A stretch of DNA of 64,000 bases from the NCBI RefSeq assembly GCF_030816615.1, contig NZ_JAUSYD010000001.1, positions 806,001 to 870,000 of the forward strand. The letters are read 5' to 3'. Made by a program: the position numbers and the translations under genes. The notes below the pieces were generated by a model. The model had not been told where the DNA came from and did no database searches. It was given only the letters and a program-made list of their open reading frames with translations. The stretch's first letter is position 1. The number at the start of each line of letters is the position of its first letter. Positions 53,801-61,928 of the stretch are shown here, piece by piece. Origin of the DNA: Streptomyces sp. B1I3. Its GTDB lineage: Bacteria > Actinomycetota > Actinomycetes > Streptomycetales > Streptomycetaceae.

Positions 53801-54053
53801 GGCCGCCGTGGACGGCGCTCTGCAACTCGCCGTCCTCTGGGCGGAGCACGTACTCGGTGACGCGACACTGCCGATGGCAGTGGCGGAGTGCAGGGTGCAC
53901 CGGCGCGGTCCGGCACAGGACACGGTCCGGTGCGTGGTTCGGGCACGGCGGGCGCACGAGACGGGGGCCCGGTGCGACGTCGCGCTGATCGACCCCGACG
54001 GGTGCCTGCGTGTGGAGCTGCTCGGCGTGGAACTCGTGCGCCGTCCCTCCTGA
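47895..54053 (+). CDS. pfaA: PfaA-like megasynthase: KS-AT-ACP-KR-DH
   Basis: A 2052-aa iterative type I synthase. KS is at about 8-450 (Cys206 in DAACASS, His in EAHGTGT, His in SQIGHTKC). AT is at about 560-890 (Ser669 in GHSFGE; AAFH favours malonyl). A Pro/Ala-rich linker contains a helical motif at about 1008-1051 (AHAACQRMLIDSHMAFLRMT). One ACP follows (Ser1213 in LGVDSIKR), then KR (ATGGARGVT from 1513, Tyr1701) and a hotdog DH (His1810 in DHEVAGTPVLP, Asp1973 in DGALQ). PUFA synthases usually have four to nine tandem ACPs; only one is here. AAGGAG is ideally spaced before the GTG. Residues for all activities look intact. Confidence 0.93.
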   Translation: MSAFRHQVPIAVVGIGALVPGATDAAGYWRTVVAGRDLITDVPASRWLVEDYYDPDPAAPDKTYARRGAFLPEVDFDPLAYGVPPTSLPSTDTAQLLALMVADQVLADAGGLSRVNRDRVGVILGAAALELLSHMNERIQRPVWLKALRESGIPEAEAQDVCDRIAEHYTPWKESSFPGLLGNVIAGRIANRFDLHGTNHTTDAACASSLAALSTAVGELALGRSDLVISGGVDTGNDIGMFLCFSKTPALSPSGDCRPFSEAADGTMLGEAVVMYALKRLADAERDGDRIHAVIRGIGTSSDGRSTAIYAPLPDGQARALRRAYEEAGYGPETVELVEAHGTGTKAGDEAELSALSAVFGESDRTDRQWCAIGSVKSQIGHTKCTAGAAGLLKAVMSLHHKVLPPTIKVDRPNPATTAPDSPFYVNTRTRPWVRPSGHPRRASVSSFGFGGSNFHVTLEEYVPSGSPGREAWRTRSAPTELVLFSASSPSSLATEAIRGDLPLAAIARESHSTFSPTDRVRLAVVASDTEELRDKLVQATALISRRPDTAFSTPTGIQYAAGAPAPGRIGFLFPGQGAQYVGMGADLAMLSPAAQGVWDRLGGSGPEGSPLHRSVFPPPAFTDEERAAQGSRLAATEWAQPALAVHSLALLEVLRGLGLRPDCVAGHSFGELVALHCAGVLDAESLVVLARRRGELMRDAARTPGAMLAVGAGPEQVAAVLADVGCGDVWPANHNSPRQVVLSGTTEAIVVMERAFAAEGVSTQRLNASAAFHSPLVAPAGEPLAEFLRGIALAEPRFDVYGNADAAPYPSGHDEVRRRLASHVSSPVLFHEQIEAMYAAGVRTFVEVGAGTTLSGLVGQILGGRDHVAVPLDRPGRSGVSSLHTALGHLAVRGVPLDHTHLWAPYGPPGTPAKETKPRMTVKISGSNYGQPYPPAGGAAALPAPNLPAATRAPAPPDAPEAAGPPREPSPASGAPVYQALPSAPVPAAPSHPAPSPEPASAAPADWYAMVEGVQRQTAEAHAACQRMLIDSHMAFLRMTETTFAAMLGGQSPHGVLDTAFAESPSQDAGLPPRPLPRPTSPARTHAPAPPAPPAAVPVVIPGPAAPVAQPAHWPSAAASGVADTPPGAVDAPAVGHPVATTAASAGPADVATTTAAARPAATVTATAATPSALSTQELEELLLSVVARLTGYPSGMLTMDMELEADLGVDSIKRVEILSAVRQRVGDVPTGDIAQLGKLRTLREIVESLAPDLGPASAGHPVPASEAAAPGRAAATVPEIPAMRHEPPPRGVPTRLVSRAVRAPASGLAMAALGDGPLVVTGERSGDPGGAALAGLVARKLTEHGLDATAAADVPQDAHGVVHLGGLAGDGSPDDAREVHRSAFRTARAVAARMATQGGLFVTVQDTGGDFGLDSRRPGRAWLGGIAGLARTAAKEWPCASVKAIDCEVGGRGLEAVAEAIVRELLEGGPEPEVGLRADGIRTTLETVPAPLTPGGKGRKQRVTPESVIVATGGARGVTAAALLDLAAKHRPRIALLGRTEPAEEPAWLAEATDEPTLTRLLAKHSTGGGDGPSPAGITRRAREILAAREVRATLADLRAAGSEVRYLAVDARDGDAVATALRDVRETWGPVTGIVHGAGVLADARIADKTDEQFDQVMSTKVDGLRALLAATADDPLDVICLFSSVSAVFGNAGQSDYAMANEVLNQVASAEQSRRPGCLVRSVAWGPWHGGMVTPALAGHFGRSGIALIPLRQGAASFSAELDGPADEPRVVIAADGAAAAMEPAGTPRPAQVRICGDSHPELADHEVAGTPVLPVAMVLNWFTGAASAWRPGTGRLVLRDLRVYRKLVLPRLADEGHRLTVHGCRATVGAPSALEAELRDEDGTPHFRAALDFEAADSDPAGWDSPAGLEPAARPEVYDGHVLFHGPRFQAIRTLHGVSGQGAEASVAGLRALGWAEGPWPLDPAAVDGALQLAVLWAEHVLGDATLPMAVAECRVHRRGPAQDTVRCVVRARRAHETGARCDVALIDPDGCLRVELLGVELVRRPS

Positions 54054-54152
54054 GCCGGACCGGCCCCCCGCCTCTCCTCCGGCGACCTGGCCACCCGTCA
54101 CCTGTAACCGCACGCGGCGGCGCACACGCCCGCCTCATGAAGTGAGACCTGC

Positions 54153-57100
54153 ATGGGATTCGAACCGATCGCCGTCGTCGGCCGGGGCTGCGTGCTGCCC
54201 GACGCCCTGGACCCGGACACGTTCTGGGACAACGTCGCAGCGGGCCGGGACAGCCTGACGGCGGTGCCCGAGGGCCGGTGGAGGTTGCCGCACCGGTGGG
54301 CCATGGGGTCGGTGGACGACCATCTGGACCGTACATGGACCGATGTCGGGGGGTACGTACGCGACTTCGAGTCCGTCTTCGATCCGAGCTCTTTCCGGAT
54401 CCCGCCCGAAGACGTCATGGCACTGGATCCCCTCTTCCGGTGGGTGCTGTACGGCGCCCGGCAGGCACTCGCGGAAGCCGGGCACGAGGGGCCGCTGCCG
54501 CGTGCGGGCCTGGTGCTGGGCAATCTGTCCCTGCCCACGACCGCGGGTGTGGCCTTCGCCGAACACGTATGGCTGTCCGCCCAGCGCCCCTCCCTGCGCG
54601 AGGCCCTCCTGACGGGTGAACGCCGGTCCCGGCCCGACGCGCGCAACCGCTTCTCGTCCGGGCTCCCCGCCCAGCTCGCGGCTCGTGCGCTCGGACTCGG
54701 CGCGGGTGCCTGGGCGCTCGACGCCGCCTGTGCCTCCTCGCTGTACGCGATCAAGATGGCGTGCGACCGCCTGCACGACGGCGGCGCGGACCTGATGCTG
54801 GCCGGAGCGGTCAACCGGGTCGACAACCTCTACCTGCACGTGGGGTTCTGCGGTCTGTCCGCGGTGAGCCGCACCGGCCGCAGCCGTCCCTTCGCCCGGG
54901 ACGCCGACGGGTTGATGCATGGTGAGGGCGCGGGCTTCGTCGCCCTGATGCGCCTGCCCGACGCCCTGTCCGCCGGCCTGCCCGTGCTCGGGGTGATCCG
55001 CGGCATCGGGCTGTCCAACGACGGGCGCGGCGGCGGTCTGCTCAGCCCGGCCGAGGAGGGACAGGTGCGGGCGATGGGCCTGGCGTACGCGTCCGCGGGC
55101 ATCGCGCCGCGGACCGTGTCGCTCGTCGAGTGCCACGCCACGGGAACTCCGGTCGGGGACGCCGTGGAGGCTCGCGCCATGGCCCGGGTCTACGCGCGGG
55201 GCGACGACGTGCCCATCGGTTCGGCGAAGTCCAACGTGGGGCACCTGCTCGCCACGGCGGGCGTGGCCGGACTCCTGAAGGTGCTCGGTGCGATGCGTTC
55301 GGGCATCCGGCCGGCGACGCTCGGCGCCGAGGACCCCCTGGCGGAACTGCGCGGCACACCGCTCAGGGTGCTCACCGCACCGGAGCCGTGGTCGGGGCCG
55401 CGCAGGGCGGCCCTGAGCGCCTTCGGCTTCGGCGGGACGAACGCCCATCTGATCGTGGACGCCCACGACGGCGGTCACGTGCCGGCCGTCCGCACGGTTC
55501 AGCGTGTGGACCCGGCCGCCCGGGTGGCGGACACCTCGACGCGGGCGTCCTGCGTTCCGCCCTCCCCCAGGGAGCCCGAGCCCTCGTCCCCCACCGGCTC
55601 CGACGGCCCGGTGCGCCGCACTTCGCCGGTGGCGATCGTCGCCCTGGGTGCCAGGGTCGGCGGCGGGGCGGACACCGAGGACTTCCGCCGCGCGGTGCTC
55701 GCCGGCGAGCGGCGTGGTCCCGCCACGGAGATCGGCGTGGATCTGACGGACCTGTGCTTCCCACCACTGACGCTGCGGCAGACCGTGCCCCACCAGCTCC
55801 TCGCGTTCGAAGCGGCCCGCGAGGCCGTACGCGGCCTGTCGCTGCCCCGCGAGCGGACCATGGTGGTCATCGGGATGGGTGTCGATCCCGACGTGGCCCG
55901 CACCGGTGTCCGCCTGCGGCTCCCGCACTGGCTGGAGCAGGCCGGGGCGGGCGCCGGACCCGAGTTGCTCGCCGCCGCCCGGGACGCCTTTGTGTCGCCC
56001 ATGACCGCGGAGCGTGTGGTCGGCAGCCTGCCCAACCTCGTGGCGAGCCGGATCAGCACACAACTCGACCTTGCGGGGCCCGCCTTCGCGGTGTCGGCGG
56101 AGGAGGCCTCCGGTCTGGTGGCGCTGGATGTCGCGGCCAGGGCGATCAGGGCGGGCGAGGCCGATGCCGCGCTCGTCGGCGCGACCGATCTGTCGTGCGA
56201 GCCGGTGCAGCAGGCCGCTCTGCGTGAACTCGGCCACGAGACCGAGCCGGGTGACGCCGCCGTGATCCTGGTCCTCAAGCCGCTCGACGCCGCCCGCAGG
56301 GACGGTGACACCGTGATCGCCCTGCTCGACGAGGAGCCGGCCGACGCCCCCGACATGGTCATCGGTGACGGCGCCGACGCCGTGTTCGACCCGGCGTCGC
56401 TCTTCGGCCGCGCCCACGCGGCCCAGGGGCTGGTATCCGTCGCAGTCGCGGCGACCGCTCTCCAGCACCGCGCGGTGCCGCGGCAGGGCGAGCTCGCGGA
56501 GACCGGCGCCCTGCCGCGCACCGCGGCGGCCGTCGTGACGCCGCTGGGAGGCCCCGCGGCCGGCGTCCGGCTGCGGGCAGGTGACGCCCGGCCCTGGCTG
56601 AGCGGGCCGGCTCCGCGGCTGCTCGTCTTCTCGGGGCGCGACCGCGACGGGGTACTGGCCGCGATGAAGTCGGGGGTGCAGTCCCCGGACGGGCCGGCGC
56701 GGCTGGCGCTCGTGGTCGAGGACGACGCCGGGCTTCCTGCCCGTGAGGAGGCCGCCCGCCGCTGGCTCTCGGAAGGCGGGGTGCGGCCCGCCGACGTGCG
56801 CTACCGGGACGAGCCGGTGCGGGGGCGGACCGCGTTCGTGTACACCAACGGCTCGGCCACCTACCCGGGCATGGGCCGCGAACTGATGCTCGCGCTGCCC
56901 TCGCTCGGCGACAGCATCAGGGCGAAGCACGGGACCGTCGCCGCGTGGGCGGCTCCGGGCCCGGCTCGGGGGGTGCTGGACCAGATCTGGGGCGCCGCGG
57001 GGCTCGCCACGGCTCATACGGTGCTCACCCGGGAGGTGCTCGGCCTGCGGCCGGACGCCGCCATCGGCTACTCCTCCGGGGAGTCGGCCGCGCTGGTCGC

Positions 57101-60100
57101 CCTGGGAGCATGGCCGGACGCCGCGGGGCTGTACGAGGCCGCCTGCACCAGCGGTCTGTTCACCACGGAGCTCACCGGTGAGCTCCGGGCGGTACGACGC
57201 GTGTGGGAGCGCCTGGGTGTACGGGGCTCCCGCTGGTCGACCCACCTCGTCACCGCGCCCCTCGACAGGATCCGCAGGGAACTCGCGGACGAGGTGGCCG
57301 TCCACCTGATGGCGGTGAACGCTCCCGGCATCTGCGTCATCGGCGGTGAGTCCCGGGCGTGCGCGGCCGTCGTGGCCCGGCTCGGTGCCGCCCACGCCAT
57401 CGCCATCGACTACGACATGGCCGCCCACGCGCCGGAGCTGGCCGATGTCCGGGAGAGGTGGCGCGCGGCCCATCACCGGCCCACCAGGGCGGTGCCCGGC
57501 GTCCGGTTCTACAGCGGGGCCACCCGGCAGTCGTACGAGCCGACGTCGGAGCGCGCCGCCGAGGCCCTCACCGCGCAGGGCATGGGCATGATCGACTTCG
57601 CCGGTACGGTCGAACAGGCCTGGGCCGACGGCATCCGCATCTTCGTCGAGCACGGGCCGCGCAAGCTGTGCACCGGCTGGATCGGGCGGGTGCTCGGCGA
57701 CCGGGAGCACGTGTCCGTCGCCCTGGACGCTCCGCAGGGCGCAGGAGTCCGGCAACTCTGTCTCGCCGTGGCCGAACTCGTCGTCGCCGGGGTGCCCGTG
57801 CGTGCTGACGAACTCTTCGGCCGCCTAAGGTCCGCCGCCGTACCGGTCCCCGGACCCGCCCCCGCCGTCACGGTGGCCGTCCCCGGTGCTCCTCGCCTGC
57901 CGTCGTCCCTGGAGACATCCGCCGTGGTCATGCCCAGGGCACCCCGGCTGACGCCTGTTCCGGACCTGGAGGACGTCCGGCCCGAGGCCGCCGACATCCC
58001 CGGTATGCGCTCCCCCGGTGTCGTGGCGCGGCAGCCGCAGCCGCAGCCGGATCAGCGGGCGTGGCCGACGAGCGTCGGAGAGCTGGTGGCCGCGCAGAGC
58101 CGCCGGGTGACCGCACTGCACCTGGACATCACGGCGCGGCACGCCGAGGCCCATCAGCGGTTCCTGCGGATCTCTGCCGAAGCGGTCACCGCTGCGGCAC
58201 GCGTCGGCGCAGTACGTCGGCCACCCGCGCCCCCGGTGCGTGTGCCCGGCCCCGCGTCACCGTCCTCGGCCCCGTCCGCCCCTGGCACGGCCGGACCACC
58301 TCCGGCCGCATCGCCGGCCCCGCGTGTGCCCGTGCCTCTCTCGCGGCCGGAACCGGCGCCGGGGTCGCCGAAGGATGCGCTGCCGGGGCCGAAGTTCGAC
58401 CGCGCCCAGCTCGAGCACCTTGCCTCCCGGGAGATCTCGGCGGTGTTCGGCCCGCGGTTCGCCCCACAGGACGCGTACGCCGTGCAGACCCGGATGCCCG
58501 CACCGCCGATGCTGTTCACCGACCGTGTCCTCGGCATCGACGCGGAGCCGGCCGCGCTCGCCGAACCGGGGCCGGTGCGTACCTCGGGAACGATCTGGAC
58601 GGAAACGGACGTCCGCGCCGACAGCTGGTTCCTGGATGCCACCGGCCGCATGCCCACCGCGCTGATGATCGAGGCGGGCCAAGCGGACCTGCTCCTGCTC
58701 AGCTGGCTCGGTATCGACCTCGTCACCCGGGGCGAACGCGCCTACCGGCTGCTCGGCTGCGAGTTGACGTACCACGGCAGCCCGCCCGGGGCCGGGGAGA
58801 CACTGCGCTACGAGATCCACGTCGACGGCCACGCCGAACACGGCGGCGTCCGGCTGTCCTTCTTCCACTACGACTGCTACGCGGGCGGTGAACTCAAACT
58901 CAGCGTCCGCGAGGGCCGGGCCGGGTTCTTCACCCCGGCGGAACTCGACGGCAGCGGCGGTGTGTGCTGGGACCCCGCCGACTGCCCGCCCGACGACGCG
59001 CTGCCGCTCGATCCGCCCGCCGTGCGCTGCGAGCTGGACGCCTTCACCGCACCACGCGTGCGGGCCCTGGCGGAGGGGCGGCCCGCGGACTGCTTCGGCC
59101 CCGGCTGGGAGACGACCGCCGCCCACGTACGCTCGCCCGGCATCGACGACGGCCGGCTGCGGATGCTGCACGAGGTCACCACGTTCGACCCGGCCGGCGG
59201 CCCCTGGGGCCGCGGCTACCTGCGCGCCGAGGCTCCCGTCTCACCGGACGACTGGTTCTTCCCGGGGCACTTCAAGAACGACCCCTGCATGCCAGGCACC
59301 CTGATGCTCCAGGGTGGCCTCCAGGCGATGGCGTTCTACCTGGTGGCGATGGGCTTCACGGTCGACAGGGACGGCTGGCGCTTCGAACCCGTCGACGACG
59401 CGCCCTGCTCGGCGAGTTGCCGGGGCCAGGCGACCCCGGACAGTCGCCGGATCGTCTACGAGGTGTTCGTGCGCGAGGTCTCGGCCGGACCGTTGCCGAC
59501 GCTGTACGCCGACGTGCTGGGCACCGTCGACGGGGTCAAGGCGTTCCTCGGACGGAACGCGTCGCTGCGCCTGGTCCCCGACTGGCCGCTGTCGCACTGG
59601 CGCCGGCTCGGCCCGCCCGCCGTCCGGAGCAGCGGTGTGCCGGTGCCGCTCGCCGCACTCGGCGGACTGGCCGGGTACCGGGAGACCGGGACGGTGGCGA
59701 CGGTGGACGGGTTCTCTTTCGACTACGCCTCGTTGCTGGCGTGCGCGTGGGGCAGGCCGAGCGAGGCGTTCGGTGCGGCGTACGAGCCCTTCGACGGCAC
59801 CCGCAGGGTCGCGCGCCTGCCCGGTCCCCCTTACCACTTCATGAGCCGCATCGCCGAGGTGGAGGGGCCGCAGGGGGGCATGCGGGAGGGCAGCGTCGTC
59901 GTCGCCGAGTACGACGTACCCGGCGCCGCCTGGTACTTCGAGCAGAACAACGGTGGTGCGATGCCGTTCGCGGTCCTCATGGAGATCGCGCTGCAGCCGT
60001 GCGGGTGGTTGGCCTCCTACGCGGGCAGTGCTCTGACCACCGGCACCGACCTGCTGTTCCGCAATCTCGACGGCACGGGTACCGTCACCGGCGAGGTCAC

Positions 60101-60893
60101 CCCCGCCACCCGGACCGTACGCACCCACGCCACGCTGAGCCGTGTCTCGCGCGTCGGAGACATGATCATCCAGTCGTTCGAGGTCCGGTGCACGGCTGAC
60201 GGCGAACCGCTCTTCGAATTGTCCACGGTGTTCGGCTTCTTCCCACCCTCGTCCTTCGACGACCAGGCCGGACTCCCGGTCACGGACGAGGCCCTGGCCG
60301 GCCTCGAGGCTCCCTGCGACCGCAGCGTCGATCTCACCACTCGGTGCGCGCCTCACCGCGAAGGCCCGTCGGGCCTCCCCGGACCCATGCTGCTGATGCT
60401 CGACCGGGTCACGGGATACTGGCCGGACGGCGGCAGCGCCGGGCTCGGCCGACTGCGGTCGGAGAAGGACGTGGACGCGGGCGAGTGGTTCTTCAAAGCA
60501 CACTTCTTCCAGGATCCGGTGCAGCCCGGCTCGCTGGGCATCGAGGCCATGTGCCAACTGCTCCAGTACTACATGCTCGAACGCGGCATGACCGCCGGTG
60601 TCCCGCATCCGCGGTTCGCGCCGGTGCTGCCGGGGCGGGCGATGACCTGGAGGTACAGGGGGCAGATCACGCCGGCCAACCGGCTGATCAGGGTGGTGCT
60701 GGACGTCCTGGAGGCGGGCACGGACGCGCGGGGCCCCTACGCCATGGCGGAGGCATCGCTCTGGGGCGACGACACCTGCATCTACCGCGTGAGCGGTCTG
60801 GGCGTGCGCGTGGTGCCCGGTGACGGCACCGCGCCTTCCGCCGGCACGTACCGCGCCCACGACACCGTTCCGCGGGCACGGCGTCTGCCCTGA
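54153..60893 (+). CDS. pfaC: PfaB/PfaC-like megasynthase: KS-CLF-AT-DH-DH
   Basis: A 2246-aa synthase. KS is at about 3-430 (Cys193 in DAACASS, His in ECHATGT, His in SNVGHLLA). A chain-length-factor-like KS is at about 485-720; it has Glu651 where KS has Cys (VSAEEASG). A PfaB-type AT follows at about 890-1220 (Ser974 in GYSSGE), then a linker with a second helical AHxxFLR motif (about 1308-1346). Two FabA-like hotdog dehydratase regions follow: His1706 in GHFKNDPCMPG and His2117 in AHFFQDPVQPG. No acylglycerophosphate acyltransferase domain is present. The gap to the first megasynthase is 99 bp. The ribosome binding site is weak (AAGTGAGA), so the ratio of subunits may be controlled. Confidence 0.92.
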   Translation: MGFEPIAVVGRGCVLPDALDPDTFWDNVAAGRDSLTAVPEGRWRLPHRWAMGSVDDHLDRTWTDVGGYVRDFESVFDPSSFRIPPEDVMALDPLFRWVLYGARQALAEAGHEGPLPRAGLVLGNLSLPTTAGVAFAEHVWLSAQRPSLREALLTGERRSRPDARNRFSSGLPAQLAARALGLGAGAWALDAACASSLYAIKMACDRLHDGGADLMLAGAVNRVDNLYLHVGFCGLSAVSRTGRSRPFARDADGLMHGEGAGFVALMRLPDALSAGLPVLGVIRGIGLSNDGRGGGLLSPAEEGQVRAMGLAYASAGIAPRTVSLVECHATGTPVGDAVEARAMARVYARGDDVPIGSAKSNVGHLLATAGVAGLLKVLGAMRSGIRPATLGAEDPLAELRGTPLRVLTAPEPWSGPRRAALSAFGFGGTNAHLIVDAHDGGHVPAVRTVQRVDPAARVADTSTRASCVPPSPREPEPSSPTGSDGPVRRTSPVAIVALGARVGGGADTEDFRRAVLAGERRGPATEIGVDLTDLCFPPLTLRQTVPHQLLAFEAAREAVRGLSLPRERTMVVIGMGVDPDVARTGVRLRLPHWLEQAGAGAGPELLAAARDAFVSPMTAERVVGSLPNLVASRISTQLDLAGPAFAVSAEEASGLVALDVAARAIRAGEADAALVGATDLSCEPVQQAALRELGHETEPGDAAVILVLKPLDAARRDGDTVIALLDEEPADAPDMVIGDGADAVFDPASLFGRAHAAQGLVSVAVAATALQHRAVPRQGELAETGALPRTAAAVVTPLGGPAAGVRLRAGDARPWLSGPAPRLLVFSGRDRDGVLAAMKSGVQSPDGPARLALVVEDDAGLPAREEAARRWLSEGGVRPADVRYRDEPVRGRTAFVYTNGSATYPGMGRELMLALPSLGDSIRAKHGTVAAWAAPGPARGVLDQIWGAAGLATAHTVLTREVLGLRPDAAIGYSSGESAALVALGAWPDAAGLYEAACTSGLFTTELTGELRAVRRVWERLGVRGSRWSTHLVTAPLDRIRRELADEVAVHLMAVNAPGICVIGGESRACAAVVARLGAAHAIAIDYDMAAHAPELADVRERWRAAHHRPTRAVPGVRFYSGATRQSYEPTSERAAEALTAQGMGMIDFAGTVEQAWADGIRIFVEHGPRKLCTGWIGRVLGDREHVSVALDAPQGAGVRQLCLAVAELVVAGVPVRADELFGRLRSAAVPVPGPAPAVTVAVPGAPRLPSSLETSAVVMPRAPRLTPVPDLEDVRPEAADIPGMRSPGVVARQPQPQPDQRAWPTSVGELVAAQSRRVTALHLDITARHAEAHQRFLRISAEAVTAAARVGAVRRPPAPPVRVPGPASPSSAPSAPGTAGPPPAASPAPRVPVPLSRPEPAPGSPKDALPGPKFDRAQLEHLASREISAVFGPRFAPQDAYAVQTRMPAPPMLFTDRVLGIDAEPAALAEPGPVRTSGTIWTETDVRADSWFLDATGRMPTALMIEAGQADLLLLSWLGIDLVTRGERAYRLLGCELTYHGSPPGAGETLRYEIHVDGHAEHGGVRLSFFHYDCYAGGELKLSVREGRAGFFTPAELDGSGGVCWDPADCPPDDALPLDPPAVRCELDAFTAPRVRALAEGRPADCFGPGWETTAAHVRSPGIDDGRLRMLHEVTTFDPAGGPWGRGYLRAEAPVSPDDWFFPGHFKNDPCMPGTLMLQGGLQAMAFYLVAMGFTVDRDGWRFEPVDDAPCSASCRGQATPDSRRIVYEVFVREVSAGPLPTLYADVLGTVDGVKAFLGRNASLRLVPDWPLSHWRRLGPPAVRSSGVPVPLAALGGLAGYRETGTVATVDGFSFDYASLLACAWGRPSEAFGAAYEPFDGTRRVARLPGPPYHFMSRIAEVEGPQGGMREGSVVVAEYDVPGAAWYFEQNNGGAMPFAVLMEIALQPCGWLASYAGSALTTGTDLLFRNLDGTGTVTGEVTPATRTVRTHATLSRVSRVGDMIIQSFEVRCTADGEPLFELSTVFGFFPPSSFDDQAGLPVTDEALAGLEAPCDRSVDLTTRCAPHREGPSGLPGPMLLMLDRVTGYWPDGGSAGLGRLRSEKDVDAGEWFFKAHFFQDPVQPGSLGIEAMCQLLQYYMLERGMTAGVPHPRFAPVLPGRAMTWRYRGQITPANRLIRVVLDVLEAGTDARGPYAMAEASLWGDDTCIYRVSGLGVRVVPGDGTAPSAGTYRAHDTVPRARRLP

Positions 60894-60895
60894 TC

Positions 60896-60932
60896 CGGCA
60901 CCCACCGGCCGGGGCCCGGCCGGTGGGTGCCG
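60896..60932 (+). terminator. 18-bp perfect terminator of the lipid operon
   Basis: The segments 60896-60913 and 60915-60932 are exact inverted copies around a single central base, 3 nt after the last stop codon. It separates the operon from the leaderless methyltransferase gene. Confidence 0.88.
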
Positions 60933-61032
60933 ACGGGCGCCGCGGCGACGGGACCCACTGTGCCGGCCGGTGCATGGCGCGGCACCGGCCGGGCAGCCAG
61001 GCTGCCCATCGGAGAGGCGGTAGCCTGCCGGC

Positions 61033-61849
61033 ATGCGCGACGACACGCCTGACGGGACGCGCCGTGTCCAACTGAGCCGGACCTTCGACGAGGACGCGGA
61101 GTTGTACGACCGGGCGCGTCCCGGATATCCACGGGCCCTGTTCGACGACCTCGCCGAACTGGCCGGTACCGGACCGGGCTGCCGGGTCCTCGAGGTGGGG
61201 GCGGGCACCGGCAAGGCGACCGTGCCGCTCGCCGAGCGGGGTTGCCGGATCGTCGCCGTCGAACTGGGGGCGGACATGGCCGCCGTCGCCCGTCGCAACC
61301 TGGCCGGCTTCGGGGGGGGTGGAGGTCGTGACGGCGGACTTCGAGACCTGGGCACTGCCGAAGGAGCCGTTCGACGTCGTCCTGTCGGCGACCGCGTTCC
61401 ACTGGATCGATCCTGCGGTGCGGATGGTCAGGGCAGCCGACGCGCTGAGGCCCGACGGCGCTCTCGCCGTGGTCGCCACGCAGCATGTGGCGGGTGGCAG
61501 CGAGGAGTTCTTCGTCGAGGTCCAGGCCTGTTACGAGCGCTTCGATCCGGCCACCCCGGCGGGGCTGCGGCTACCTGCCGCCGAAGACGTCGACACCTCG
61601 GAGCACGCGGACGAGGCCGCACGCAGCGGCCGGTACGGCCCGGTCGCCTTCCGGCGTCACACGTGGGAACTGACGTACACCACGGCGGAGTACCTGGACG
61701 TACTGCGGACCTACTCCGGCCACCGGGCGCTGCCACCGGAGGCCCAGGAGGGACTGCTGGGGTGCATCGCCGGGCTGATCGACGGGCGGCACGGCGGCCG
61801 GGTGACCAAGCGGTATCTCACCGAGCTACGGGTGTCCCGCACGACATGA
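61033..61849 (+). pseudogene. Class I SAM methyltransferase broken by a frameshift
   Basis: The first frame (61033-61318) gives an intact N-terminus with the SAM-binding motif VLEVGAGTGKATVPLAERG and AVELGADMAAVARRNL. The rest of the same protein (VTADFETWALP, VLSATAFHWIDP, LRPDGALAVV) continues only in the +1 frame from about 61319 to the TGA at 61849. The shift falls in a run of eight G (61312-61319); seven would restore one frame of about 271 residues. The gene is probably leaderless (TAGCCT 61021-61026, ATG at 61033). Either slippage, sequencing error or true loss. Confidence 0.8.
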
Positions 61850-61851
61850 AA

Positions 61852-61928
61852 GCCTAGGGTGCTCGCTTTTGCGGCACTGAAGCGCAGATCAGCTTGCATA
61901 TGCGAGGCAAGACGCCTAGCTTGCTCGC
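61852..61928 (+). promoter_or_regulatory. Repeated promoter/operator region of the HTH-TOBE gene
   Basis: GCCTAGGGTGCTCGC (61852-61866) is repeated as GCCTAGCTTGCTCGC (61914-61928), immediately before the ATG; 13 of 15 bases agree. The second contains TAGCTT, 6 nt before the start, so the gene is probably leaderless. An interrupted inverted repeat (TGCGAG-GCAAG...CTTGC-TCGCA, 61901-61929) covers this -10 and is a candidate autoregulatory site. Confidence 0.5.

Noticed and set aside
50883..54125. 1080-aa frame opposite the first megasynthase
   Set aside because: No recognisable domains, high Gly/Arg/His content, and the plus strand carries complete KS, ACP, KR and DH motifs.
54153..60893. Possible enediyne-type PKS
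   Set aside because: Enediyne PKS is KS-AT-ACP-KR-DH-PPTase in one protein with a TEBC thioesterase; here a CLF and paired FabA-like DH domains plus PfaD define the PUFA type.
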